Below, one piece after another: positions 8,126 through 17,257 of a stretch of DNA of 64,000 nucleotides (position 1 is the first letter of the stretch; each line of letters opens with the position of its first letter). The DNA comes from Gillisia sp. Hel_I_86 (GTDB taxonomy: Bacteria; Bacteroidota; Bacteroidia; Flavobacteriales; Flavobacteriaceae). A program made the translations under genes and the position numbers. The notes under the pieces are model-generated. The model did no database searches. It saw only the letters and a list, made by a program, of their open reading frames with translations, and had not been told where the DNA came from. Location: the NCBI RefSeq assembly GCF_007827275.1, contig NZ_VISE01000001.1, forward strand, positions 3,224,001 to 3,288,000. Direction: 5' to 3'.

Positions 8126-9182
8126 AAGCATTTATATAACTGGGATTGGAGCGATATCCGCTCAAACTGAAGAAGCTATTTTTTCAGAAAAACCGGCGAT
8201 GTATAATTCCAATATTTTTCAGGCGATTTCACCAAATTTCAAAGAATATATTCCTGCAATGGCATTAAGGAGAATGTCCAAGGCGATTAAAATGGGTCTT
8301 ACAGCAGGAAAAATGGCATTACAGGATGCAAGTGTAGAACTCCCGGATGCTATTATAACCGGGACGGGTGAGGGCTGTAAGCAGAATACTGAAAAGTTTC
8401 TGGAAAGCCTGCTCTCTCAAGAAGAGGAGCTATTGACTCCTACTTCTTTTATTCAATCTACGCATAACACGGTAGGAGGACAGATGGCTTTGAATTTAAA
8501 ATGTACCGGATATAATGTTACCTATTCCCATGAAAGTGCTTCTCTAGAAGCTGCCCTGATAGACTCCATATTATTACTGAACGAAAAACCTTCTTTAAAT
8601 TCGGTTTTGGTAGGAGGTGTAGATGAAGTTTCTAATAAGCTCACCTCATTTGGATATCTGAATGGATTTTTAAAGCAACAGGAAATAGGGAACTTAAGCT
8701 TGTTTTTACATCGTTCCAACGGAACCATTACTTCGGAAGGCGCTTTTTTCTTTAACTTATCGACTAATAATAAACCAGGTTCGTATGCCCAATTAAAAGC
8801 CGTATTTAATTTTAATAGCGAATCACCCATAGAAACTTCAGAAAAGATAACGCAGTTTCTATCTGGAAATAGTTTAAAATTAAACGATTTGGATCTTGTT
8901 CTTCTGGGGAAAAATGGGGATTTGGAACAGGATAAAATCTATGACGAACTGCAAAATACCATATTTATTGAAACTTGCAAACTTGCCTATAAACATTTGT
9001 CAGGAGATTTTAATACAGTCACCGGATTTGCAATTTGGTTGAGTTGTTTAATTTTCAAAAGACAGGAAATTCCGGCTATAATAAAACTCAATGATGTTTC
9101 CTGCGCAAATCCTAAGAATATTCTTTTATATAACTTGTCCTCAAGTACCAATCATAGTTTAATCTTGTTGCAAAAACCTTGA
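8118..9182 (+). CDS. Chain-length-factor-like ketosynthase partner, ApeC-like
   Basis: The 354-residue protein keeps the KS N-terminus (ITGIGAIS) and overall length, but the position of the catalytic Cys is Ser140 in TYSHESAS and the AHGTAT His is replaced (LLGKNGD). Part of the last His region survives as KHLSGDF. This pattern marks a non-condensing partner that shapes the active-site tunnel of the adjacent KS. Its start lies 8 nt inside the KS gene. The role as chain-length factor is by analogy with aryl polyene and type II PKS systems. Confidence 0.78.
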   Translation: MSKSIYITGIGAISAQTEEAIFSEKPAMYNSNIFQAISPNFKEYIPAMALRRMSKAIKMGLTAGKMALQDASVELPDAIITGTGEGCKQNTEKFLESLLSQEEELLTPTSFIQSTHNTVGGQMALNLKCTGYNVTYSHESASLEAALIDSILLLNEKPSLNSVLVGGVDEVSNKLTSFGYLNGFLKQQEIGNLSLFLHRSNGTITSEGAFFFNLSTNNKPGSYAQLKAVFNFNSESPIETSEKITQFLSGNSLKLNDLDLVLLGKNGDLEQDKIYDELQNTIFIETCKLAYKHLSGDFNTVTGFAIWLSCLIFKRQEIPAIIKLNDVSCANPKNILLYNLSSSTNHSLILLQKP

Positions 9183-9949
9183 ATTACAAACCATTTAATA
9201 TCGTGGTCATCCTACTATTTTTTATGGGAGTGTCCTTGGTATTTTTTGAATTGCTTTCTATTTGGGCCTTGTTCCTCGCTGTTTTAGCCTATCTAATCTT
9301 TTTATTGTTGGTCTCAACGAATGTGCAATGGAACTTTTTCGTGAAAGCTCATAACAGCCATCCGAATTTAAAAAACAAAGAAATCGGCCTTACTTTCGAT
9401 GATGGTCCTGCTGAAAATACCCTGGAAATATTGAAATTATTGAAGAAGTTTGAGATGAAAGCGAGTTTCTTTTGTATTGGCAAGCATATTCAAGAGAATC
9501 CAGAAATTTTTCAGAAGATAATTTTGGAGGGGCATATGGTTGGAAACCATACGTTTTCACATACTCGAAAAATGGGATTTTTAAGGACGCATCAAATAAT
9601 TGAAGAGATTAATAGGTGTAACGGGATTGCATTGGAGGTGGGTAAAGTTGAATTAAAAACTTTTCGTCCGCCCTTTGGGATCATTAATCCGAAGGTAAAA
9701 AGGGCATTGGAAACTACAGGACATCAGGTGATTGGCTGGAACCTGCGGTCCTATGATGCAGTTCTAAGTTCTAAAAATTTTATTTTAAAAAGGATCATAA
9801 AAAACATAAAGCCCGGAGATGTTATTTTATTACATGATAACAATCTTCTAACGGTAGAAATATTGGAACAATTGTTGTTATTTTTGCAAACCAACAATTA
9901 TAGATCCGTTAGGGTAGATAATTTATTTAAAATTGATGCATATTCTTAG
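9179..9949 (+). CDS. Membrane-anchored NodB-domain polysaccharide deacetylase
   Basis: The 256-residue protein has two N-terminal membrane segments (about 6-23 and 27-46) and a NodB domain from about residue 66. Visible motifs are TFDDGP (72-77), the metal His pair in GNHTFSHT (His124, His128), RPPFG and the late LLHD. The family removes N- or O-acetyl groups from carbohydrates. The only reasonable start is TTG 9179, which overlaps the preceding stop as TTGA; the first ATG would cut into membrane helix 1. It recurs in flexirubin loci, where its substrate is not established; an acetylated glycolipid intermediate is possible. Confidence 0.85.
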   Translation: MNYKPFNIVVILLFFMGVSLVFFELLSIWALFLAVLAYLIFLLLVSTNVQWNFFVKAHNSHPNLKNKEIGLTFDDGPAENTLEILKLLKKFEMKASFFCIGKHIQENPEIFQKIILEGHMVGNHTFSHTRKMGFLRTHQIIEEINRCNGIALEVGKVELKTFRPPFGIINPKVKRALETTGHQVIGWNLRSYDAVLSSKNFILKRIIKNIKPGDVILLHDNNLLTVEILEQLLLFLQTNNYRSVRVDNLFKIDAYS

Positions 9950-10556
9950 ACTAGCTGTTTTTCTAATTTCGGTCGCAACTTTTGCTCAGACACCTTTAAC
10001 GGAAGCTGAGACGGTCAAGTTCAAAGAAATTGTTTCCAAGCGTTCCGACGCGTTGGAAAGTTTGTCCAGTGAGTTTATCCAGACCAAGTATATTAAAATG
10101 ATGAAAGGGACCGCTATTAGCAACGGAAAACTTTATTATCTAGCCCCGGATATTCTTAAATGGGAATATAGAAGACCATATAATTATAAGATTTTATTCA
10201 AAGCAAATAAGCTTTTAATTGATGACGATGGTTATAAATCTGTAACCGATCTAAAATCCAATAAGCTTTTCGAAAAACTGGTAACATTGATTTCCGGCAG
10301 CATTAATGGTAAATTGTTGGAAGACCAAAAGAATTATGAGGTTTCCTATTTTAAGACCACCAATCTAATTTCTGCGGTTATTGTCCCAAAAGACAGTGGT
10401 ATTAGAGAAATGTTCAATCAAATAATCCTGCTGTTCGATAGGAATTTTGTAGTGATAACCGTAAGGCTTATGGAAGCTTCCGGGGATTATACAGAGATTG
10501 ATTTTAAAAACATCAGGTTCAACCAACCGATACATCCAGCAGTTTTTCAGAATTAA
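9936..10556 (+). CDS. LolA-like periplasmic lipid carrier
   Basis: The 206-residue protein has a clear signal peptide (MHILRLAVFLISVATFAQ) and the LolA fold pattern: SLSSEFIQTKYIKMMKGT, GKLYYLAPDILKWEYRRP and a late EIDFKNIRF strand. It probably shuttles a lipidated polyene product across the periplasm, the job proposed for LolA-like proteins in aryl polyene loci. ATG 9936 is chosen over a TTG 3 nt earlier. It overlaps the deacetylase by 14 nt. Confidence 0.85.
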   Translation: MHILRLAVFLISVATFAQTPLTEAETVKFKEIVSKRSDALESLSSEFIQTKYIKMMKGTAISNGKLYYLAPDILKWEYRRPYNYKILFKANKLLIDDDGYKSVTDLKSNKLFEKLVTLISGSINGKLLEDQKNYEVSYFKTTNLISAVIVPKDSGIREMFNQIILLFDRNFVVITVRLMEASGDYTEIDFKNIRFNQPIHPAVFQN

Positions 10557-10622
10557 AAATTCGACAACTCTTGCCACAAATTCAATTTTCTATCTATTTT
10601 AGCAATTCAAAATTCTTAGAAG

Positions 10623-10991
10623 ATGCTTTTAAAAGATTTTTATTCAGTAATAAGTTCAACCGAACTAGAAGGGGAATTCATAACTGAAGTAAAGATCAAT
10701 AAGGATCATGAACTTTACAAAGGCCATTTTCCAGATAGGCCCGTAACTCCAGGAGTGATTTTAATGCAACTATTCAAGGAGGAAGCCGAGCGAAGAACCA
10801 ATAAAAAGCTGCAATTGGCAACCGCTGCGAATGTAAAGTTTATGGCGGTTGTTGACCCGAATATTTGTGAAAGGCTAATATTGCAATCTTCGATAGTTTC
10901 TGAAAATGGGATATTTAGCCTTAAAGGGATTGCAAAACAAAACGAGACGATCTCTTTAAAGATCAGTGCTACGTATAAGGCAATTTCTTAA
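10623..10991 (+). CDS. FabZ-like hotdog dehydratase, ApeI-like
   Basis: The 122-residue hotdog protein has the FabZ segment GHFPDRPVTPGVILMQ with catalytic His35 intact, but the acidic partner 14 residues later is Gln49 instead of Glu. This is the complement of the dehydratase at 4065, which has Glu and lacks the His. The two probably build one working site, as ApeI and ApeP form a heterocomplex in proteobacterial aryl polyene pathways. A 66-bp gap precedes it. Confidence 0.82.
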   Translation: MLLKDFYSVISSTELEGEFITEVKINKDHELYKGHFPDRPVTPGVILMQLFKEEAERRTNKKLQLATAANVKFMAVVDPNICERLILQSSIVSENGIFSLKGIAKQNETISLKISATYKAIS

Positions 10992-11035
10992 TACAATTAA
11001 TTGAATTGGAGCTAATCTGTTCCATTTATAAACAA

Positions 11036-11043
11036 TACTTTTG
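11036..11043 (+). promoter_or_regulatory. Possible internal promoter (-7 box) before the GT2-DUF2062 gene
   Basis: The sequence TACTTTTG fits TAnnTTTG and lies 20 nt ahead of the TTG start at 11064, in a 72-bp gap inside the cluster. I see no good TTTG at the expected -33 spacing, so it may be weak or fortuitous. Confidence 0.3.
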
Positions 11044-11063
11044 TTTTTTTAAACCTTTTTTGT

Positions 11064-12272
11064 TTGAGCGCTGCACCTATATTTCAATCCAGATTTGATG
11101 CCTTGCAATGTTGTGTAGTGATCCCAACTTACAATAATGAAAGGACTTTAGCTGCGGTAATCCGGGGTGTTTTGGTGTATACCAACAATATAATTATAGT
11201 GAATGATGGTTCTGTGGACAACACCGTCAGTATTTTAAAGGATTTCCCTCAACTTACTATTTTTCATCAACCCGCTAATCAAGGCAAGGGAAATGCACTT
11301 AAAAAAGGTTTGCAGTTAGCCGAAAATGGGGGCTATAAATATGCGATCACCTTAGATTCTGATGGGCAACATTATGCTGATGATCTGGATGTTTTTTTAA
11401 CAGAATTAGAAAAAAAAGGGAGAAACGAGAAAGAAATATTGTTGGTTGGTGATCGCAATATGGGGCAAGATGGGATTCCTGGAAAAAGTTCTATGGGCAA
11501 TAAATTTTCCAACTTTTGGTATTTGGTGGTTACAGGGCAGCAATTACACGATACCCAAAGTGGCTACAGGCTTTATCCTTTGGAAATAGTTAATAAAATC
11601 CCACTATATACCAAAAAATTCGAATTTGAAATCGAAGTTATTGTAAAAGCCGTATGGCGAAAAGTAGATGTGAAAAACATTCCCATAAAAGTTTTATATC
11701 AAGAAGGAGGAGAGCGGGTGTCGCATTTTAGGCCTTTTAAAGATATTGTTAGGATCGTGATTCTATATATATGGTTTGTATTGGTAAGTTTTCTATATAT
11801 TCATCCCAAGAATAAATATCAGGATTTTAAGGAAAAAGGCTTTAGAAAATTTTGGAAAGAAGATGTATTGAAAAGTCAAGAGCCTGCACATAAAAAAGCA
11901 GCAGCAATTGCACTTGGGATATTTGTTGGGATCTCCCCATTTTGGGGACTTCATACTTTGCTGGTATTTGTGCTTGCCGCAAGTTTTAAACTGAATAAAG
12001 TAATTGCTTTTCTGTTTTCCAATATCAGTATTCCGCCACTTATACCAATAATAATTTATGCTAGTTATCAGGCTGGATCTGTGCTCACGGGCCATGGATT
12101 TAGATGGGAGTTGAACTTAACCGATTTTGATTCTACCTCTAAAATAGTTGAAAGTTTATGGCAATATATTTTAGGAAGCATGGCATTGGCAGCATTCATC
12201 TCTTTCATACTGTGGATTGTCTTTTATTTCTTATTTTCGATAACTAATCCAAAACAGGTTATCAAGCCATAA
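11064..12272 (+). CDS. GT2 glycosyltransferase fused to DUF2062 membrane domain
   Basis: The 402-residue protein starts with a family 2 glycosyltransferase domain (residues about 15-230): CVVIPTYNNE, IIIVNDGSVDNT and the DxD-like DSDGQH. The C-terminal third is a DUF2062 membrane domain (AIALGIFVGISPFWGLHT, then hydrophobic helices). The GT half resembles dolichyl-phosphate mannose synthase-type enzymes. It may glycosylate a lipid carrier of the pigment; the substrate is unknown. No ATG occurs before the catalytic core, so TTG 11064 is the likely start. It abuts the MMPL gene (TAA then ATG). Confidence 0.82.
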   Translation: MSAAPIFQSRFDALQCCVVIPTYNNERTLAAVIRGVLVYTNNIIIVNDGSVDNTVSILKDFPQLTIFHQPANQGKGNALKKGLQLAENGGYKYAITLDSDGQHYADDLDVFLTELEKKGRNEKEILLVGDRNMGQDGIPGKSSMGNKFSNFWYLVVTGQQLHDTQSGYRLYPLEIVNKIPLYTKKFEFEIEVIVKAVWRKVDVKNIPIKVLYQEGGERVSHFRPFKDIVRIVILYIWFVLVSFLYIHPKNKYQDFKEKGFRKFWKEDVLKSQEPAHKKAAAIALGIFVGISPFWGLHTLLVFVLAASFKLNKVIAFLFSNISIPPLIPIIIYASYQAGSVLTGHGFRWELNLTDFDSTSKIVESLWQYILGSMALAAFISFILWIVFYFLFSITNPKQVIKP

Positions 12273-15254
12273 ATGTTCAACTTTAACCGGTATTTAAAGC
12301 AACATAAATTTCTCGCGATATTTTCAGGAATCCTGATTTTATCCTTGTTGATCTTTCTAGCTTCCAAGATAAGTTTGGAAGAGGATATCACCAGCCTTAT
12401 TCCTGAAGGAGCACAGCAGGACATGCTTAAAAAAGTACTGGATCAAACCGAGTTTTCAGATAAAATAATCCTTACAATTTCTTCAACTTCTGAAGAGGGT
12501 TCTCCAGAGGAGCTTACTAAATATGCACAAGGTTTTATAGACAGGATAAATTCTGATCTACCAGAATACGTAAAAAACATTCAAGGAAAAGTGCCGGAGG
12601 AAGGGATCTTGGAGATTTATGATTTTGTCTATAATAATTTGCCTTTGTTTTTGAATAATTCAGATTATGAAAAAATAAATAACTGGCTGGAAATAGACAC
12701 CATTCAGCAGCGCTTAAAAGACGATTATAAAAGCATTATTTCCCCAACTGGACTGGTAACCAAGGATTTTATTTTTAAAGATCCACTTTCCTTTACAAAC
12801 CTTGGTTTGAAAAAACTGGAAGAATTACAAGTAGGTGACGAGTTTAAACTATATAATAGTTACCTGTTAACTAAAGATGAAAAGCATTTATTGCTCTTCC
12901 TATCTCCAACTTTTCCAGCTTCAGAAACGGATAAGAATTCCATTTTTATTGAAAAATTGAAGGAAATTCAAAATTCCTTGAATTCTGAATATTCCGGGGT
13001 GAATTCACAGTTCTTTGGAGGGGTTTTATATTCTGTTGCAAATGCAAACCAGATTAAAAAAGACATTAAACTAACACTCGGTTTTGCCAGTGGCGTACTC
13101 TTGCTGCTTTTGATTTTTTATTACAAAAGGACTTATATTCCACTAATATTATTTATTCCAAGTATCATAGGAGGAACAACTGCCATTGCAGTGTTATATG
13201 TCTTTAAAGGAAGTATTTCAGCAATTTCAGTAGGAATTGGAGCTATTTTATTGGGGATCAGTCTAGATTATGCCTTACATATTCTAACGCATTATAAGAA
13301 CAACAACGACCTTGATCATTTATACAAAGATGTAACAGTTCCTATATTAATGAGCAGCAGTACAACCGCAGTTGCATTTTTATGTTTGTTGTTCGTTAAA
13401 AGTGAGGCAATGAACGATCTCGGAATATTTGCTGCAATAAGTGTGCTGGTAGCTTCTTTAGTTGCACTAATATTAATCCCTATTTTGTATAAAGTTCCAA
13501 AAGAGAAGCTTACTGTAAAAGAGACATTTATAGATAAAATTGCAGGAATAGCCTATCACAAGAAATTACCATTGGTAATTATAATCTTAGGCTTGTTTGT
13601 TTTTAGCCTTTTTTATTTTACCAAGGTTCAATTCAACAATGATCTTTCAGCGATTAATTTTGAACCTATAGAGATCAAACAAGCTGAAAAGGAAGTTCAG
13701 GCTATAGCAGGGAACGCAGCAAAATCCATCTATCTGGTTACCTATGGAATTACTACAGACGAAGCTCTGGAAGCCAATAATGAACTTTATGAGAAGCTAA
13801 GTTTGCTTAAAAAATCTGGGGAGCTTGAAGAATTTAGCAGCATTGGGGGAGTGGTGCTTTCTACAAACACTCAACTGGAGAAAATCAAAAAATGGAAAGA
13901 ATTTTGGACAGAGGAACGTCAAGAATTCCTTAAAAAAACATTAGTCGCTGAATCGTCAGAATTCGGGTTTAGACCAGAGAGTTTTGAAAGCCTATATCAT
14001 CAAATTTCCAAAGATTTCGATCCTATTTATCTAGATGACTATAGAAATACAAAGACCTTATATCTAGATGATTTTTTAGCTTCCAAGCAAGACCTGGCGA
14101 CGGTAACTACTTCTATAAATTTAAATTCAGAAAAGGCTGAGGATATCCTCTCTACTTTAAAGGAATCCAAAAACGTAGTGGTGATAGATAGAAAACAAAT
14201 AAGCCAGGGTTTTTTAGGGAATTTAAAGAGTGATTTTAATCAATTAATAAGTTACTCGATACTTGCGGTTTTTCTAATTCTTTTACTTAGCTATAGATCC
14301 TTTGTTCTAAGCTTCTTCACGCTGCTTCCCATAGGGATTAGTTGGGTGATCGCCTTAGGGATGATGGCTTTCTTCAATATTGAATTCAATATTTTAAACA
14401 TTATAATTTCCACGTTTATTTTTGGATTGGGCTTGGATTATAGCATTTTCATCACCAACGCATTTTTGAAGGAATATGAATTTGGAACCAAAGTGCTTAA
14501 AACCTGCCGCATTTCCATTTTACTATCGGTATTTACCACTTTATTGGGGATTGGCGCGTTGTTCTTTGCGAAGCACCCAGCCTTGAAGTCAATTTCCATA
14601 GTTTCCATAATAGGGGTTTTTTCGGCGGTATCGGTTGCTTTTATTTTACAAGGCGCTATCTTCGATTTCCTGTTTCTTAGGCCTAGAGAGAAAGGTTTAG
14701 CACCCTATACTGCTTTAGGTTTATCTATTAATTTCAATAAAAACTTCACAAAAGATAGATTATATTTCAAGAAAGAGATTATTGCCAATTACAGGTATAA
14801 AAAAGCGTTCAGCGCAGTAAGAAAGGATTTTGAAAAGAACAGGGATCGCTACCTTAAGCTTGCAGATTTAATGGGAAATGAAAATATCCTTCATTTTTAT
14901 TCAGGTTTTGGGCTACTGCCAATTTACCTACATTTCAAGAACCCTGGGAATTTGGTTACCGGATTGGAATTAGATCCTGAGAAACTCCAAATTGCAAACA
15001 ATTGCTACGCAGCACAATCTGATAGGGTAGCGTTTAAAAATGAACTTTCAGAAAATTTCTCGGAATTCAAGTCGATTGTAATTTCTAAATCTAATAATAA
15101 AGAATTTGAAAAGGAAATCCATAAATTAGTTGCGAAACAAGTTCAAAAAGTGATTATTTTGGATGAAGCCTACGCTTATCAATGGATTGTAGACTCAAAT
15201 TTCGAGATCCTTTACCGCCAAAATGGAGTGATCTTGCTTCAAAAAATGGTTTAA
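12273..15254 (+). CDS. MMPL/RND-type exporter with C-terminal methyltransferase-like domain
   Basis: The first roughly 800 residues form an MMPL-type transporter: an N-terminal helix, a large periplasmic loop, a bundle of helices with GISLDYALHI, a second loop, and a second bundle with GLGLDYSIFI. These paired G-x-x-x-DY motifs mark the proton-relay helices of MMPL proteins. Residues about 830-993 are a soluble Rossmann-like domain (ILHFYSGFGLLP, GLELDPEKLQIANN) resembling class I SAM methyltransferases, with a poor glycine loop. Export of polyene lipid is the likely role in this context. There is no frameshift, so the two domains are a true fusion. Confidence 0.85.
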   Translation: MFNFNRYLKQHKFLAIFSGILILSLLIFLASKISLEEDITSLIPEGAQQDMLKKVLDQTEFSDKIILTISSTSEEGSPEELTKYAQGFIDRINSDLPEYVKNIQGKVPEEGILEIYDFVYNNLPLFLNNSDYEKINNWLEIDTIQQRLKDDYKSIISPTGLVTKDFIFKDPLSFTNLGLKKLEELQVGDEFKLYNSYLLTKDEKHLLLFLSPTFPASETDKNSIFIEKLKEIQNSLNSEYSGVNSQFFGGVLYSVANANQIKKDIKLTLGFASGVLLLLLIFYYKRTYIPLILFIPSIIGGTTAIAVLYVFKGSISAISVGIGAILLGISLDYALHILTHYKNNNDLDHLYKDVTVPILMSSSTTAVAFLCLLFVKSEAMNDLGIFAAISVLVASLVALILIPILYKVPKEKLTVKETFIDKIAGIAYHKKLPLVIIILGLFVFSLFYFTKVQFNNDLSAINFEPIEIKQAEKEVQAIAGNAAKSIYLVTYGITTDEALEANNELYEKLSLLKKSGELEEFSSIGGVVLSTNTQLEKIKKWKEFWTEERQEFLKKTLVAESSEFGFRPESFESLYHQISKDFDPIYLDDYRNTKTLYLDDFLASKQDLATVTTSINLNSEKAEDILSTLKESKNVVVIDRKQISQGFLGNLKSDFNQLISYSILAVFLILLLSYRSFVLSFFTLLPIGISWVIALGMMAFFNIEFNILNIIISTFIFGLGLDYSIFITNAFLKEYEFGTKVLKTCRISILLSVFTTLLGIGALFFAKHPALKSISIVSIIGVFSAVSVAFILQGAIFDFLFLRPREKGLAPYTALGLSINFNKNFTKDRLYFKKEIIANYRYKKAFSAVRKDFEKNRDRYLKLADLMGNENILHFYSGFGLLPIYLHFKNPGNLVTGLELDPEKLQIANNCYAAQSDRVAFKNELSENFSEFKSIVISKSNNKEFEKEIHKLVAKQVQKVIILDEAYAYQWIVDSNFEILYRQNGVILLQKMV

Positions 15255-15358
15255 CAAACCGAAAGATGAAACTGAAAATACGAAGGTCAATAGTTATGTG
15301 CATATCAATTTATAATGTGTAGTGGAAATGTCAGGTTTTGTTGAACATCAAAAAAACC

Positions 15359-15410
15359 TCTCGACTCCGCTCGAGGAGACAGTTCGTTGTGCGGTCGAGC
15401 GGAGTCGAGA
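15359..15410. repeat. REP-like hairpin: 16-bp perfect inverted repeat
   Basis: The arms TCTCGACTCCGCTCGA (15359-15374) and its exact reverse complement (15395-15410) flank a 20-nt loop. There is no T-run, so it is not a standard terminator. A related fragment (CATCTCGACTACGCT) lies near 62715. It sits in the 287-bp gap before the C45-family gene and could end or stabilise the upstream transcript. Confidence 0.8.
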
Positions 15411-15541
15411 CCTCTTTGACCTTAATGATTTTTAACATTCAAAAACAAGTGTACGTTAAGATTTCCGTTTTTCAAAATTTTTGTAGAGCATCTCGACCAG
15501 ACAAAACGAATTGTTTTAACTGTTTGAAAATCAATAAAATA

Positions 15542-17254
15542 ATGATAAAAATTGTATGTAGTTATAGTTGTCTACTGACCTCTAATATAATTCGTGTTGG
15601 GGCTATTCTTTTTATTATCCTTTTACAATTCTCCTGTGGGATTAATAAATCCATGCAGAGCAGACCCGATATTTCTGGGTTGGAAAAGGTAGATACGCTT
15701 AGAACCAAACATAACGACAGTCTTTATTCCATAGGAAAAAACACACTTCTAAAGAACAAATATGGGATCTGGGAATTATATATAGAAGGAGGTGCCCTGG
15801 AACGGGGGATTATAAATGGCTCCCTTACCCGCGAGTTAATGCATAAGCAGGAAATGGCATTTATGACCAAGATAGAATCCTTGGTGCCCTCTGGTGGTTA
15901 TCAGAATTTTTTAAGCAAAATGATAGGTTGGTTTAATCGGAAAATCTATTTGTATATCCCAGAGGAATACAAGCAAGAAATTTATGGAATCTCAAGATTT
16001 GCATTGCCAAAACACAATTCTTTTGCTCCTGCTTACCTACGAATGCTGTATTTACATGGAGCGCACGATATTGGCCATGCCTTGCAAGACCTTATGCTTG
16101 TTGGATGCACCTCTTTTGCTGCTTGGGACACGAATACCGATGACGGAAAATTATTGTTGGGCAGGAATTTTGATTTTTATGCCGGAGATGAGTTTGCAGA
16201 AGAAAAGATAATAGCCTTTATAAACCCGGATGAAGGTCATAAATTTATGATGTACACATGGGGAGGAATGATTGGAGTAGTGAGCGGTATGAACGAAAGA
16301 GGCCTTACCGTTACCATAAATGCAGCAAAATCCAAGATTCCGTTGATTGCTAAAACACCTATTTCACTAGTGGCAAGAGAAATCCTTCAATATGCTGAAA
16401 ACACAGAGGAGGCCATTGCAATCGCTCGAAAAAGGGAGGTTTTTGTTTCTGAATCCATTATGATTGGAAGTGCTGCGGAAAACAAGGCGATCTTAATTGA
16501 AGTCTCCCCGAATAATTTTGGGGTTTATGAAGTGCCAAATTCAGAGCAGCTAATTTGTAGCAATCATTTTCAGAGCGAGGAATTTCAGGACGACAAAAGA
16601 AATTCTGAAGCAATTTTGGAAAGTCATACCCAGTATAGATATGATAGAATGAAGGAATTATTAGCTACGAATACTTCTTTGAACCCAGAAAAGGCAGCCG
16701 CAATATTGAGAAACAAAGATGGTCTTTTAGGTGCCGATTTAGGTTTTGGAAATGAGAAAGCAATCAATCAGCTTCTTGCGCACCATGGCATTATTTTTAA
16801 ACCTGAAGAAAGAAAAGTATGGGTGAGCGCAAATCCTTACCAGTTGGGGGCTTTTGTGGCTTATGATCTTGATGCTGCTTTTAATATTTTTGAAAAAGGT
16901 CCTAATCTAAAAAGTGTGATGAATGCCTCGGAAACTATTTCTGCTGATGAATTTATCTATTCAGATGAGTTTAGGGATTATGAAGAATTCAGGATTTTAT
17001 ACAGAAAACTCTATCAGTTAGTGGCAGATGGAAAACCTGTAAAAACTGTAAAAACTGAAGATTTCGATAAATTGATTCAGTTAAACCCAAATTATTGGAA
17101 AGCATATGCCTTGGCTGGGGATTATTATTTTCAGCAAAAAAAGTATAAAAAAGCAATTATAAATTTTAAACAAGCTAAAAAGAGGGAAGTGACTACCTTA
17201 ACAGACCTGAATTATCTGGAAAAGATGATTGCTAAAAGCATCCGAAAACTATAA
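15542..17254 (+). CDS. C45-family autoproteolytic acyltransferase/hydrolase, probable lipoprotein
   Basis: The 570-residue protein belongs to the acyl-CoA:6-aminopenicillanate acyltransferase / linear amide hydrolase (Ntn) group. The expected nucleophile is Cys189 in VGCTSFAAWDT, exposed by autoproteolysis, followed by LLLGRNFDF and a GMIGVVSGMNERGL loop. An N-terminal hydrophobic segment (about 17-31) ends at a Cys (residue 32), suggesting a lipoprotein. The C-terminal 100 residues are TPR-like (NPNYWKAYALAGDYYF). The frame is open upstream to 15338 but that part covers the hairpin, so ATG 15542 is chosen. A final acyl transfer or deacylation of the pigment lipid is plausible, not proven. 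Confidence 0.8.
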   Translation: MIKIVCSYSCLLTSNIIRVGAILFIILLQFSCGINKSMQSRPDISGLEKVDTLRTKHNDSLYSIGKNTLLKNKYGIWELYIEGGALERGIINGSLTRELMHKQEMAFMTKIESLVPSGGYQNFLSKMIGWFNRKIYLYIPEEYKQEIYGISRFALPKHNSFAPAYLRMLYLHGAHDIGHALQDLMLVGCTSFAAWDTNTDDGKLLLGRNFDFYAGDEFAEEKIIAFINPDEGHKFMMYTWGGMIGVVSGMNERGLTVTINAAKSKIPLIAKTPISLVAREILQYAENTEEAIAIARKREVFVSESIMIGSAAENKAILIEVSPNNFGVYEVPNSEQLICSNHFQSEEFQDDKRNSEAILESHTQYRYDRMKELLATNTSLNPEKAAAILRNKDGLLGADLGFGNEKAINQLLAHHGIIFKPEERKVWVSANPYQLGAFVAYDLDAAFNIFEKGPNLKSVMNASETISADEFIYSDEFRDYEEFRILYRKLYQLVADGKPVKTVKTEDFDKLIQLNPNYWKAYALAGDYYFQQKKYKKAIINFKQAKKREVTTLTDLNYLEKMIAKSIRKL

Positions 17255-17257
17255 AAT

